Origin: DATELY01 sp035276085
GTDB taxonomy: Bacteria > Pseudomonadota > Gammaproteobacteria > Steroidobacterales > Steroidobacteraceae
Direction of reading: 5' to 3'
DNA length: 9,672 nucleotides
Assembly: GCA_035276085.1 (NCBI GenBank)
Contig: DATELY010000041.1
Location: 1 to 9,672, forward strand
This document shows positions 1 to 7,544 of the stretch, piece after piece (positions within the stretch are counted from its first letter, which is position 1; every line of letters starts with the position of its first letter). The translations under genes were made by a program, and so were the position numbers. Below the pieces are notes generated by a model, which saw only the letters and a list, made by a program, of their open reading frames with translations, ran no database searches and was not told where the DNA came from.

Positions 1-19
1 TGGCGCAGGGGAAGGGACG

Positions 20-50
20 CAACTTACAGTGCAGAATCAGTTGTTACAGT
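20..50. repeat. short direct repeat TTACAGT x2 in the gap beyond cysS
   Basis: The heptamer TTACAGT occurs at 24-30 and again at 44-50, exactly 20 bp apart, and is overlapped by a 5-bp inverted pair CAACT (20-24) / AGTTG (39-43). The spacing is about two helical turns, which would suit a protein-binding site. The match is short enough to be chance and no neighbouring gene is visible on the left. The rest of 1-60 shows no gene, tRNA or clear promoter. Confidence 0.25.
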
Positions 51-78
51 CCACTAGTCCTTTCGTGCCTTTGCGCCC

Positions 79-162
79 GCCGTTCATGCTGAGCTGGTCC
101 ACTCTTCGGCGACCAAGAGCCCCTTCGACCCTTCGGCAAGCTCAGGGCTCGGGGCGAACGGA
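79..162. repeat. palindromic intergenic repeat downstream of cysS
   Basis: This non-coding stretch begins 10 bases after the cysS stop and is built from inverted pieces. The left arm, CGTTCATGCTGAGCT (80-94), recurs in inverted and expanded form within 140-160, which ends in GGGCGAACG. Between them are two smaller hairpins: CTCTT (102-106) with AAGAG (115-119), and GAGCCCCT (117-124) with AGGGCTC (144-150), the latter with one bulged base. CCCTTCG is also directly repeated at 121-127 and 129-135. The core resembles CCCTTCGACAAGCTCAGGG, which I recall as a common dispersed intergenic palindrome in several proteobacterial genomes; I could not verify this. No T-tract follows on the cysS transcript, so it is not a classical intrinsic terminator. 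It could instead protect the mRNA 3' end. Confidence 0.6.
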
Positions 163-171
163 CACACGTAG

Positions 172-1569
172 CTATTTCCTGCGCCAGGTCGTTCCCTGCG
201 GGCCGTCTTCCAACACGACATCCTTGGCCAAGAGCTCGTCGCGGATGCGATCGGACTCTTTGAAGTTCTTGTCCTTACGTGCCTGAGCACGTGCGCGTAT
301 CTGCTCTTCGATCTGCGCATCGTTCAAGTCCGAATCGCTTGCGCTCTTGCCAGCCCGCAGAAACACTTCGGGATCGCGCTTCAACAATCCCAGCACATTG
401 CCAAGCTGGCACAGTTCGCCCGCAAGCCGTGCCGCCGCGGTGGCATCGCCTTGCGCCTTCACCTTGTTCAGTTCGTTCGCGAGCATTTGCAGTGCGGCCA
501 ACGCCTCGGGCGTGTTGAAGTCATCATCCATCGCGCGCTCGAATGCGGCACTCGCCTCGCCTCGTTCGACGCGATCCGCCGCCTTGACTTCACGCAAGGC
601 GTTGTACAAGCGCGTGAGCGCCGCATCGGCCTGGTCCAGGTGCGCATCGGAGAAGTTGATGGGCCCGCGATAGTGGCTGGCCATCAGGAAATAGCGCAGC
701 ACTTCCGGATCGCGCACGCGGCCCGAATCGAGGATGTCGCGGATCGTGAAGAAGTTGCCGAGCGACTTCGACATCTTTTCGTTGTCGACATTCACGAAGC
801 CGTTGTGCATCCAGAGGCGCGCGAAACCTTTGCCCGTTGCGGCGCACGATTGCGCGATCTCATTTTCGTGGTGAGGAAATTTCAGATCCATGCCGCCGGC
901 GTGGATGTCGAACTCGTCCCCCAACAACGACAGCGACATCGCCGAACACTCGATATGCCAACCGGGGCGGCCCTCGCCCCACGGCGAGGACCAATGCGGC
1001 TCGCCCGGCTTGGCATGCTTCCACAGCACGAAATCGAGCGGATCGCGCTTCGCACGATCGACTTCGACACGTGCACCGGCCCGCAGATCGCTCAGGCGTT
1101 TGCCCGAGAGTTTCCCGTACGGCTCGAATGACGTGACGGAGTACATGACATCGCCGTCGCTCGCGACATACGCATGGCCGCGAGCGATCAGTGCCTGCGT
1201 GATGCGGATGATCGCGTCGATATAGCTCGTCGCTCGTGGCTCATGATCGGGAGGCAACACATCGATCCGCGCGTAATCCTCGTGCATCGCCTGCGTGAAG
1301 CGCGCCGTCAGCGCCTCGAACGGTTCTCCATTCTGGCGCGCTCGATCGATGATCTTGTCGTCGATGTCGGTGATGTTGCGAACGAAGACGACCGTGTAGC
1401 CGCGATGCACGAGATAGCGGCGCACGACATCGAAGGCGACCTTCGAGCGCGCATGTCCGATGTGGCAGAAGTCGTACACGGTATCCCCGCAGAGATACAT
1501 GCGCACGACACCGGGCTCGATGGGCTCGAGCTCCTCTTTGCGACCGGTGAGCGAATTGAAAATGAGCAT
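172..1569 (-). CDS. cysS: cysteinyl-tRNA synthetase (CysRS)
   Basis: This cytosolic class I synthetase ligates L-cysteine to tRNA-Cys using ATP. The 465-residue product matches the family length (E. coli 461). The N-terminal catalytic domain carries the HIGH motif at residues 36-39, and KMSKS is at 265-269. The four zinc ligands that select cysteine are present: C27, C208 (in WHIECSAM), H233 and E237. The C-terminus EDGPQGTTWRRK is identical to E. coli, so the 3' end is intact. I chose the ATG at 1569 rather than the TTG one codon upstream because MLIFNSLTGRKEE aligns with E. coli MLKIFNTLTRQKEE. The ATG overlaps the gltX stop by one base (TGATG), with no clear Shine-Dalgarno, which points to translational coupling. 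One oddity is Asp29 in CGDTVYD, where I expect a hydrophobic residue or proline. The gene is last in the visible minus-strand run. Confidence 0.98.
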   Translation of the reverse strand: MLIFNSLTGRKEELEPIEPGVVRMYLCGDTVYDFCHIGHARSKVAFDVVRRYLVHRGYTVVFVRNITDIDDKIIDRARQNGEPFEALTARFTQAMHEDYARIDVLPPDHEPRATSYIDAIIRITQALIARGHAYVASDGDVMYSVTSFEPYGKLSGKRLSDLRAGARVEVDRAKRDPLDFVLWKHAKPGEPHWSSPWGEGRPGWHIECSAMSLSLLGDEFDIHAGGMDLKFPHHENEIAQSCAATGKGFARLWMHNGFVNVDNEKMSKSLGNFFTIRDILDSGRVRDPEVLRYFLMASHYRGPINFSDAHLDQADAALTRLYNALREVKAADRVERGEASAAFERAMDDDFNTPEALAALQMLANELNKVKAQGDATAAARLAGELCQLGNVLGLLKRDPEVFLRAGKSASDSDLNDAQIEEQIRARAQARKDKNFKESDRIRDELLAKDVVLEDGPQGTTWRRK

Positions 1570-2987
1570 CAAGTGTTTACCAACGCCCGCGCCTGTTCGA
1601 GCCGGTTGAGGATTTTCTCCGGGCCGAGCAGCGCGGCGATGGGACCTAACTCGGGACCGTGCGTAACGCCGGTGAGCGCGGCACGCAACGGCATGTAGAG
1701 CGAGGGTCCCTTGCGCGATGTGCGCTCGCCCAACGTCTTCACCTGCTGTTTGAAGTCGCCGCCCGCGGCGAACACACTCGCGGCCGTGGCGAAGAAACTC
1801 TCGCCGGCCGTGCGAATGGAGGCCAACGCGGGCTCCTCATGCCGCAGCGTTTCACCGTAGACCACATCCATCCACAACTGCACGTCCTTCGGGAACAGTA
1901 CGTTGTGGCGCACGGCCTGCACGAACACGTGCCGCGTCGGCTCGTCCATATCGGCAGGCAGATTCTCGGCCAACCACGCTTCGATGCGCTCGAGCGGCAA
2001 GCGCGCCACGGCTTCTTTCTGCCAGTGCAACAGCTGCGCCTCATCGAACTTCGCCGCGGCACGACCGAGGCGGTTGAGGTCGAACTCGCGCACGATGTCG
2101 GTGTCTTCCAACCAGCCATCGCTCACACACGCGTGACCGAGGCGCACGAGGTGATTGCGAATCGCCTCGGGGAAGAAGCCGCGTTTGCGTAAGTCCTGCA
2201 AACTGAGCGCACCGTGACGCTTCGATAGCGGCGAACCATCCATGCCCAGCAACAGCGCGACATGCGCGTAGCGCGGATGCGGCAGTTGCAATGCGTCGAG
2301 CACGAGCAGCTGGCGCGGTGTATTGGTCAGGTGATCGTCGCCACGCAGCACGAGACTCACGCCCATGAGCGCGTCGTCGATGGCATTTGAAAAGAAGAAC
2401 GCCGTGCTGCCGTCCGTGCGACGAATGATGAAGTCGCCGATGTCATCGGTGTTGAAGCGCTGCTTCCCGTGCACGACGTCGACGAACTCCACAGTGCGAC
2501 CTGCGGGAACCTTGAACCGCAACGCCGCACGTTGTCCGCTCACCGATTTCTCCGCGCGCTGCTCCTCGGTGAGGTTGCGGCACGTACCCGGATAGCGAGG
2601 CGGCTGACCGCGCGCGAGCTGACGCTTGCGCGTCATGTTCAGATCCGCGGGTGTGCAGAAGCACGGATAGGTCAGACCCAGCGCATCCAGTTTCGCGAGC
2701 CACTCTTCATAGATCGCACGTCGATGCCTCTGCCGGTAACTCGACTGCGGGCCACCCACGTCGGGACCTTCGTCCCAGTCGAGCCCGAGCCACCGCAGAT
2801 CGCTCATCTGACTGCGCATATAACCTTCGTCGCTGCGCGCCTCGTCCGTGTCTTCGATGCGGAGAATGAAACGGCCGCCGGAGCGACGCGCAGCGAGATA
2901 GTTCAGAAATGCCGTGCGCGCATTTCCCAAATGCAAATGCCCCGATGGACTCGGAGCGAAGCGAGACACCACTACATCAGAGGCCAT
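1569..2987 (-). CDS. gltX: glutamyl-tRNA synthetase (GluRS)
   Basis: This class I synthetase charges tRNA-Glu with glutamate; some members also charge tRNA-Gln for later amidation. It has 472 residues, close to the E. coli enzyme (471). RFAPSPSGHLHLGNAR (residues 9-24) contains the HIGH-equivalent HLGN, followed by LRIEDTD (42-48). A probable zinc site is C109-x-C111 with Y132 and C136, like the Cys-x-Cys...Tyr-x3-Cys site of Glu-Q-RS. IIRRTDGS (187-194), RGDDHLTNTPRQ (215-226) and LSKRHGA (254-260) follow. The KMSKS-type loop reads PLSKR, so the first lysine is replaced by proline while the second (K256) is kept. The length past residue 300 fits the anticodon-binding domain, so this is GluRS and not the short Glu-Q-RS. 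It is not the E. coli subtype, and tRNA specificity cannot be read from sequence alone. AGGGA (2994-2998) lies 6 bases before the ATG. It starts 75 bp after lspA, and that gap holds a T5 run but no convincing promoter or terminator. Confidence 0.96.
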   Translation of the reverse strand: MASDVVVSRFAPSPSGHLHLGNARTAFLNYLAARRSGGRFILRIEDTDEARSDEGYMRSQMSDLRWLGLDWDEGPDVGGPQSSYRQRHRRAIYEEWLAKLDALGLTYPCFCTPADLNMTRKRQLARGQPPRYPGTCRNLTEEQRAEKSVSGQRAALRFKVPAGRTVEFVDVVHGKQRFNTDDIGDFIIRRTDGSTAFFFSNAIDDALMGVSLVLRGDDHLTNTPRQLLVLDALQLPHPRYAHVALLLGMDGSPLSKRHGALSLQDLRKRGFFPEAIRNHLVRLGHACVSDGWLEDTDIVREFDLNRLGRAAAKFDEAQLLHWQKEAVARLPLERIEAWLAENLPADMDEPTRHVFVQAVRHNVLFPKDVQLWMDVVYGETLRHEEPALASIRTAGESFFATAASVFAAGGDFKQQVKTLGERTSRKGPSLYMPLRAALTGVTHGPELGPIAALLGPEKILNRLEQARALVNT

Positions 2988-3062
2988 GAACCGTCCCTAG
3001 CGTCGAAGTGCAGCTAATCGCGAATGGGGAGTGGAAGAAAAACACATATCACTTGCCCGCCG

Positions 3063-3617
3063 TCAGTGCTTCTCAGCCGCGCGGTCTGAATCGGCGCTGC
3101 TCGGTGCCGTGCCGCCGTCGCGAAAGGCATCGAGAATGAGACACCCCGCCCCGATGCTGATGGCACTGTCCGCCACGTTGAAGGCAGGGAAGTACCACCC
3201 CTGCCAATGGAAATGAATGAAGTCGATGACGTGCCCGAGCCAGACGCGATCGATCACGTTGCCCAACGCGCCGCCCAGCACCAGCGCCAAGCCGAGCGCG
3301 AGCAGCGTGTGCTCGGGCGTGCGCACGCGGCGCAGCCAGATCATGAGCACGACGCTGACACCCAGCGCCAGCGCGATGAAGAACCAGCGCTGCCAGCCGG
3401 ATGCGCCCGCCAGCATGCTGAACGCCGCACCGGTGTTGTGTAAGCGCGTGAGCTCCAGAATCGGCAACAACTCGATGCGATCGTAGAGCTCCATGGAGCT
3501 GCCGACGATGGCCTTGGTTGCCTGATCCAGGAGGATGACGAAGGCCGACAGCCACAACCAGTTGCTGCCGCCGCGCGTCGGCGTAAACCAAACCTTTGGC
3601 GTGGTATTGGCGCTCAT
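3063..3617 (-). CDS. lspA: lipoprotein signal peptidase (signal peptidase II)
   Basis: This inner-membrane aspartyl protease removes the signal peptide from diacylglyceryl-prolipoproteins, after Lgt and before Lnt. The 184-residue protein has four hydrophobic segments, roughly residues 19-37, 77-95, 105-122 and 147-164. Family motifs are present: D31 in ILLDQATK, NTGAAFS (61-67), GWQRWFF (74-80), GGALGNVIDR (115-124) and HVIDFI (129-134). FNVADSA (146-152) closes the set. By alignment with P. aeruginosa LspA (D124/D143) the catalytic pair should be D132 and D150. The hydrophilic C-terminal tail after about residue 167 is somewhat long. The ATG lies 7 bp after the ileS stop with no clear Shine-Dalgarno, so translation is probably coupled to ileS. 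The ileS-lspA pairing is conserved in gammaproteobacteria. Confidence 0.97.
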   Translation of the reverse strand: MSANTTPKVWFTPTRGGSNWLWLSAFVILLDQATKAIVGSSMELYDRIELLPILELTRLHNTGAAFSMLAGASGWQRWFFIALALGVSVVLMIWLRRVRTPEHTLLALGLALVLGGALGNVIDRVWLGHVIDFIHFHWQGWYFPAFNVADSAISIGAGCLILDAFRDGGTAPSSADSDRAAEKH

Positions 3618-3624
3618 GGTGTTG

Positions 3625-6435
3625 TCATGCGTACCGTCGCGGCTCGCCAGGACCTTCGATGTTGGTCACGCAGCGGCCGCAGATCTCCGGATGCTCAGGA
3701 TGAGAGCCGACATCCGGCCGCTTGTGCCAGCAGCGCACACATTTCTTGTTCGAGCTTGCCTTCACGACGATCCAACCCGGCGGCTCGGCGCTGTCATCGA
3801 TCGGCGCAGCATCCGCAGGCCGCGCGGAAGCGGGGTGCACGCGCGCATCCGAAGTAATGAAGACGAAGCGCAATTCCTCGCCCAACGGCAACAACAGCTG
3901 TTGGAGAGCGGGCGTGCAATACAGATCGACCTCGGCATCCAGCGGCGCACCGATCGCGCCGCCCGCACGTAACTTCTCCAGCTCGCGCGCGACACCGCTA
4001 CGCACGTCCAGGATTCGCTCCCAATCGATCTCGGGCCGCTCGCCCGCCCCTTCCGGCAACTGCACCCACGTCGTGAGAAACACCGACGCTGGCCGGGTGC
4101 CTTTCAGATAGCGCCAGATCTCTTCCGCGGTGAACGACAGGATGGGCGCAATCCAGCGCACGAGCGCTTCCACGATCCACGCTGTCGCGGTCTGCGCGGA
4201 ACGGCGCGCACGACTCGTCGTCTGCATCGTGTAGAGCCGGTCCTTCAACACGTCCAGATAGAAGCCGCCGAGCTCGACACTGCAGAAGTTGTGCACCTTC
4301 TGATAGATCACGTGGAATTCGTATTTGCGATAGGCCGCAATGATTTCTTCCTGCAGCTGCTGCGTGCGCCACACGACCCAGCGGTCGAGCGCCACCATCT
4401 CGGACAACGGCACACTGTCGCGGTCCGGATCGAAGCCGGCAAGATTGCCGAGCAGGAAGCGGGCGGTGTTGCGAATGCGGCGGTACGAATCGGAGATGCG
4501 TTTCAGGATCTCCTTCGACAGGCTCATTTCGTTCGCGTAATCGGTGGCCGCGATCCACAGCCGCAGCACATCGGCGCCCAGCGTATTGAAGATCTCCTGC
4601 GGCTCGATGCCGTTGCCCAACGACTTCGACATCTTGCGGCCGTGCTCATCGACCGTGAATCCGTGGGTGAGCACCGCTCGATACGGTGCGCGGTCGTACA
4701 TCGCAACCGATGTCAGCAGCGAGCTGTGGAACCAGCCGCGATGCTGATCGGAACCTTCGAGGTACAGATCGGCGGGCGACGTGACTTCCGGCCGAATCTT
4801 CGCGACGCAATGGTGCAACACGCCCGAGTCGAACCAGACATCCATGATGTCGGTGACCTTCTCGTAGTTCGCTGCATCGCCGCCGAGGATTTCTGCGGGA
4901 TCGAGATCGAACCACGCATCGATGCCCTTCTCTTCGATCAAGTCCGCCACTTGCGCCAGCAACTCCACCGAGCGCGGATGCGGCTGCGAGGTTTCGCGAT
5001 GAATGAACAGCGCAATCGGCACGCCCCAAGAGCGCTGGCGTGAGATACACCAATCCGGGCGCGTCGCGATCATGTTGCCGATGCGGCTCTCGCCCCACGA
5101 CGGAATCCACTGCGTCTGCGCGATTTCGCGCAGGGAGCCTTGCCGCAGGTCCGCCTGCTCCATGCTGATGAACCACTGCGCCGTCGCGCGGAAGATCACC
5201 GGTGTCTTGTGACGCCAGCAATGCGGATAGCTGTGAACCAGGGTCTCTGCATGCAACAGCGTGCCGCGCTCTTCGAGCACCTTGATCACTTCGGGATTCG
5301 CATCGAACACGCGCTGCCCTTCGAACAACGGCGTGCCCGTCACGAAGCGGCCGTCGCTGCCGACTGGGTTGTCGACGGGCAGGCGATACTTCAATCCCAC
5401 GGCGAAGTCTTCCTGACCGTGACCCGGTGCGGTGTGGACGGCGCCCGTACCGGTATCCAACGTGACGTGATCGCCGAGAATCACGGGCACGACGCGATCA
5501 TAGAAAGGATGCTTGAGCTCCAGCCCTTCCAATGCGCTGCCCTTGGCAACGGCAAGCTGCTGGGTCTCCCCCAGTTTCGCCCGGGCGATGACCGCAGGAG
5601 CCAGCTCTGCCGCGAGGATCAGGGCTTCGTTGCCGGCCTGGAGCAGGACGTATTCCAGTTCGGCATTCACGGCGACGGCCTGGTTCGCGGGCAACGTCCA
5701 GGGGGTCGTCGTCCAGATCACGATGCTCGCAGGCAGCGCGAGGGGTTGCTTCAGCTGAAAGCGCCGCGCCAACTCGCCCCCATCCAGCACGGCAAAGCGA
5801 ACGTCGATCGCCGGCGAGGTGCGCTGCTCGTACTCGACTTCGGCCTCTGCCAGCGCCGAGCGGCAATCCAGGCACCAATGCACGGGCTTCGAGCCCTTGT
5901 ACACGTGACCGTTGCGCAGGATGGTTGCGAACGCTCGCACCTGCTCGGCTTCGTAGGCCGGCAGCATGGTCATGAAGGAGCGATCCCAATCGCCCATCAC
6001 GCCGAGGCGCTTGAAGTCCTTCTTCTGCTGCTCGACCTGCGCTTGCGCGTACTCGCGGCACGCTTGTCTGAAGGCGCGCGGCTCCAGTCGCTTGATGTCG
6101 CGACCGCGCTTCTTCTCGATCTGGTGCTCGATCGGCAGACCGTGGCAATCCCATCCGGGCACGTAAGGCGCGTCATAGCCATCGACCGTGCGCGACTTCA
6201 CCACGATGTCCTTCAAGACCTTGTTGATCGCATGGCCCAGATGGATGGCACCGTTCGCGTACGGCGGGCCGTCGGCCAGGATGAACGTAGGCCGCCCCTT
6301 CGCCGTTGCCCGCAGCTGCGCGTAAATGCCCTGCTCGTCCCACCACTGGAGCATCTGCGGCTCACGGCGCGCGAGATCCGCCTTCATCGGAAACTCAGTG
6401 CTGGGAAGGTTGATGGTGCTCTTGTAGTCGGGCAT
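3625..6435 (-). CDS. ileS: isoleucyl-tRNA synthetase (IleRS)
   Basis: This cytosolic class I synthetase charges tRNA-Ile and hydrolyses mischarged valine. From the ATG at 6435 the product is 936 residues (E. coli 938). The start MPDYKSTINLP aligns with E. coli MSDYKSTLNLP. An in-frame GTG at 6498 would add 21 residues with no counterpart, so I rejected it. The HIGH-equivalent is HLGH (65-68). The CP1 editing domain shows WTTTPWTLPAN (241-251) and VHTAPGHGQED (333-343), with D343 matching the E. coli editing aspartate. KMSKS is at 601-605 within HGRKMSKSLGN. The C-terminal zinc finger is intact, with C899/C902 and C919/C922 ending in ICGRCVTN. These are the features of the common bacterial, E. 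coli-like form. It follows ribF by 96 bp and precedes lspA by 7 bp, the usual gammaproteobacterial order. Confidence 0.98.
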   Translation of the reverse strand: MPDYKSTINLPSTEFPMKADLARREPQMLQWWDEQGIYAQLRATAKGRPTFILADGPPYANGAIHLGHAINKVLKDIVVKSRTVDGYDAPYVPGWDCHGLPIEHQIEKKRGRDIKRLEPRAFRQACREYAQAQVEQQKKDFKRLGVMGDWDRSFMTMLPAYEAEQVRAFATILRNGHVYKGSKPVHWCLDCRSALAEAEVEYEQRTSPAIDVRFAVLDGGELARRFQLKQPLALPASIVIWTTTPWTLPANQAVAVNAELEYVLLQAGNEALILAAELAPAVIARAKLGETQQLAVAKGSALEGLELKHPFYDRVVPVILGDHVTLDTGTGAVHTAPGHGQEDFAVGLKYRLPVDNPVGSDGRFVTGTPLFEGQRVFDANPEVIKVLEERGTLLHAETLVHSYPHCWRHKTPVIFRATAQWFISMEQADLRQGSLREIAQTQWIPSWGESRIGNMIATRPDWCISRQRSWGVPIALFIHRETSQPHPRSVELLAQVADLIEEKGIDAWFDLDPAEILGGDAANYEKVTDIMDVWFDSGVLHHCVAKIRPEVTSPADLYLEGSDQHRGWFHSSLLTSVAMYDRAPYRAVLTHGFTVDEHGRKMSKSLGNGIEPQEIFNTLGADVLRLWIAATDYANEMSLSKEILKRISDSYRRIRNTARFLLGNLAGFDPDRDSVPLSEMVALDRWVVWRTQQLQEEIIAAYRKYEFHVIYQKVHNFCSVELGGFYLDVLKDRLYTMQTTSRARRSAQTATAWIVEALVRWIAPILSFTAEEIWRYLKGTRPASVFLTTWVQLPEGAGERPEIDWERILDVRSGVARELEKLRAGGAIGAPLDAEVDLYCTPALQQLLLPLGEELRFVFITSDARVHPASARPADAAPIDDSAEPPGWIVVKASSNKKCVRCWHKRPDVGSHPEHPEICGRCVTNIEGPGEPRRYA

Positions 6436-6468
6436 GTCAGGGGCTATGGGAAAACGCTGATGGCGCGG

Positions 6469-6487
6469 ACCGGCGCGCGGGGCCGGT
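6469..6487 (-). other. GC-rich hairpin in the ribF-ileS gap
   Basis: A perfect 6-bp inverted repeat, ACCGGC (6469-6474) and GCCGGT (6482-6487), with a 7-nt loop lies 33-52 bases upstream of the ileS ATG, inside the ribF-ileS transcript. No T-tract follows (next bases on the transcript are CCGCGCC), so it is not an intrinsic terminator. It may be an mRNA structure or processing site, or a chance feature of GC-rich sequence. Confidence 0.4.
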
Positions 6488-6531
6488 ATTTCTAACACGC
6501 GCTGCCCATCCGAGCGAGCGCGAGTGACGCC

Positions 6532-7476
6532 TCACGGCGCGTGCGGTGCGGCTGCCGTCAGCACCTTGCGCGCCTGCTGCTCGTCCAGATGCATCTGTTC
6601 CACCAGCGCATCGAGCGACGGAAACCATTCCTCCGCTCGTAACCGGGCGATGAAATCGACCTGCAGATGCGCGCCGTAGAGGTCGCCCGCGAAGTCCAGC
6701 ACGTGAGCCTCGATCAGAATCTGCTCGCCGTCGACGACGGGCCGCGTACCCACGTTCACGACGGCGGGATGGTCGCGCAGACCGCCCCCTTGCACCCGCG
6801 CTGCAAACACCCCGCTCACGGGCACGCGTAGACGCTTCGGCAAGATGTTCGCGGTGGGAAATCCTAATTTGCGTCCCAGCTTCTCGCCGTGAATCACTTG
6901 CCCGCTCATGGAGTACGGTCGACCCAACAGCTCGTGTGCTCGCGACAGATCGCCGCCGGCCAACGCCGCCCGCACGAGCGTGCTGCTGATGCGCTCGCCG
7001 GTGTCGGTGACGGGCCGGAGTTCTTCGACCGTGAATCCCGCTTTCATGCCGGTGGTGCGCAGCAATTCGATCGTGCCGCTGCGGTCGCGGCCGAAGTGGA
7101 AGTCGTGCCCGATCAATACATGCCTGGCGCCCAATCCACGCGCGAGCACGGCATCGATGAAGCGGGGCGCATCCATGTCGCGTATCTCGCGATTGAAGCG
7201 CAAACAGAGGAACCGCTCTGCGCCATACCGCGCCAGCGCTTCGAAGCGCTCACGAAAGCGCGTCAAGCGCGCGGGTGCATGCTCCGGATAGAAGTACTCG
7301 CGCGGCAGCGGCTCGAATGAGATGACCGTGCCCGGCACGCCGTGTTCGCGGGCTCGCGTGGCCAGCAACCGCAGAATCTCCTGGTGGCCGCGGTGCACGC
7401 CATCGAAGTTGCCGATCGTGACGACGCAGCCGCGATGATCGGCACGCAGATTGTGGAGACCGCGAATGAGCTGCAT
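6532..7476 (-). CDS. ribF: bifunctional riboflavin kinase / FMN adenylyltransferase (FAD synthetase)
   Basis: This cytosolic enzyme phosphorylates riboflavin to FMN and then adenylylates FMN to FAD. The 314-residue length fits the family (E. coli 313). The N-terminal adenylyltransferase domain (about 1-165) has TIGNFDGVHRGHQ (20-32), the nucleotidyltransferase HIGH-like element, then IGHDFHFGRDRSG (122-134) and ISSTLVR (163-169). The C-terminal riboflavin kinase domain shows GRKLGFPTANI (201-211), SGVFAARV (221-228) and NVGTRP (241-246). IEAHVLDFAGDLYG (255-268) follows, with E256 the likely catalytic base. The start MQLIRGLHNL matches E. coli MKLIRGIHNL, fixing the ATG at 7476; no strong Shine-Dalgarno is visible. 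It lies 68 bp after murJ, a gap that contains a consensus -10 hexamer, and leads into ileS as in E. coli. Confidence 0.97.
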   Translation of the reverse strand: MQLIRGLHNLRADHRGCVVTIGNFDGVHRGHQEILRLLATRAREHGVPGTVISFEPLPREYFYPEHAPARLTRFRERFEALARYGAERFLCLRFNREIRDMDAPRFIDAVLARGLGARHVLIGHDFHFGRDRSGTIELLRTTGMKAGFTVEELRPVTDTGERISSTLVRAALAGGDLSRAHELLGRPYSMSGQVIHGEKLGRKLGFPTANILPKRLRVPVSGVFAARVQGGGLRDHPAVVNVGTRPVVDGEQILIEAHVLDFAGDLYGAHLQVDFIARLRAEEWFPSLDALVEQMHLDEQQARKVLTAAAPHAP

Positions 7477-7514
7477 CGCTCGACCGGCAAATCCGTTGAA
7501 GTGAGTGCGGGCGG

Positions 7515-7520
7515 ATTATA
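7515..7520 (-). promoter_or_regulatory. candidate internal promoter -10 element (TATAAT) upstream of ribF
   Basis: In the 68-bp murJ-ribF gap the minus strand reads TATAAT exactly, 38 bases before the ribF ATG, in an otherwise GC-rich stretch. At 16-18 bp further upstream I see only CAACCT, CCAACC or GCCAAC, so no good -35 is present. Initiation here would give a leader of about 30 nt and a ribF-ileS-lspA transcript independent of murJ. The exact hexamer is the only evidence. Confidence 0.45.
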
Positions 7521-7544
7521 GGGGAGCAATGCAGGCAGGTTGGC

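Noticed and set aside
1..60. Possible tRNA on the minus strand, since that strand ends in GCGCCA
   Set aside because: No T-loop GTTCRAAT-like sequence, no cloverleaf stems and no acceptor pairing can be drawn.
451..1131. A 226-codon plus-strand open frame opposite cysS
   Set aside because: Antisense shadow of a complete CysRS with all motifs; no independent start signal or family resemblance.
2988..3062. Promoter for gltX in the lspA-gltX gap
   Set aside because: The best pair (TTTTTC, 17 bp, GATTAG) matches the -10 consensus at only three positions; not convincing.
3025..3070. Intrinsic terminator after lspA (TTTTTCTTCC on the minus strand)
   Set aside because: Only a 4-bp CACT/AGTG stem with an 11-nt loop lies nearby and it is not adjacent to the T-run, so it does not form a credible terminator.
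5140..6495. A 451-codon open frame on the plus strand opposite ileS
   Set aside because: It is exactly antisense to a well-supported ileS, shows no recognisable domain and is rich in Arg/Gln/His as expected for a GC-rich shadow frame.
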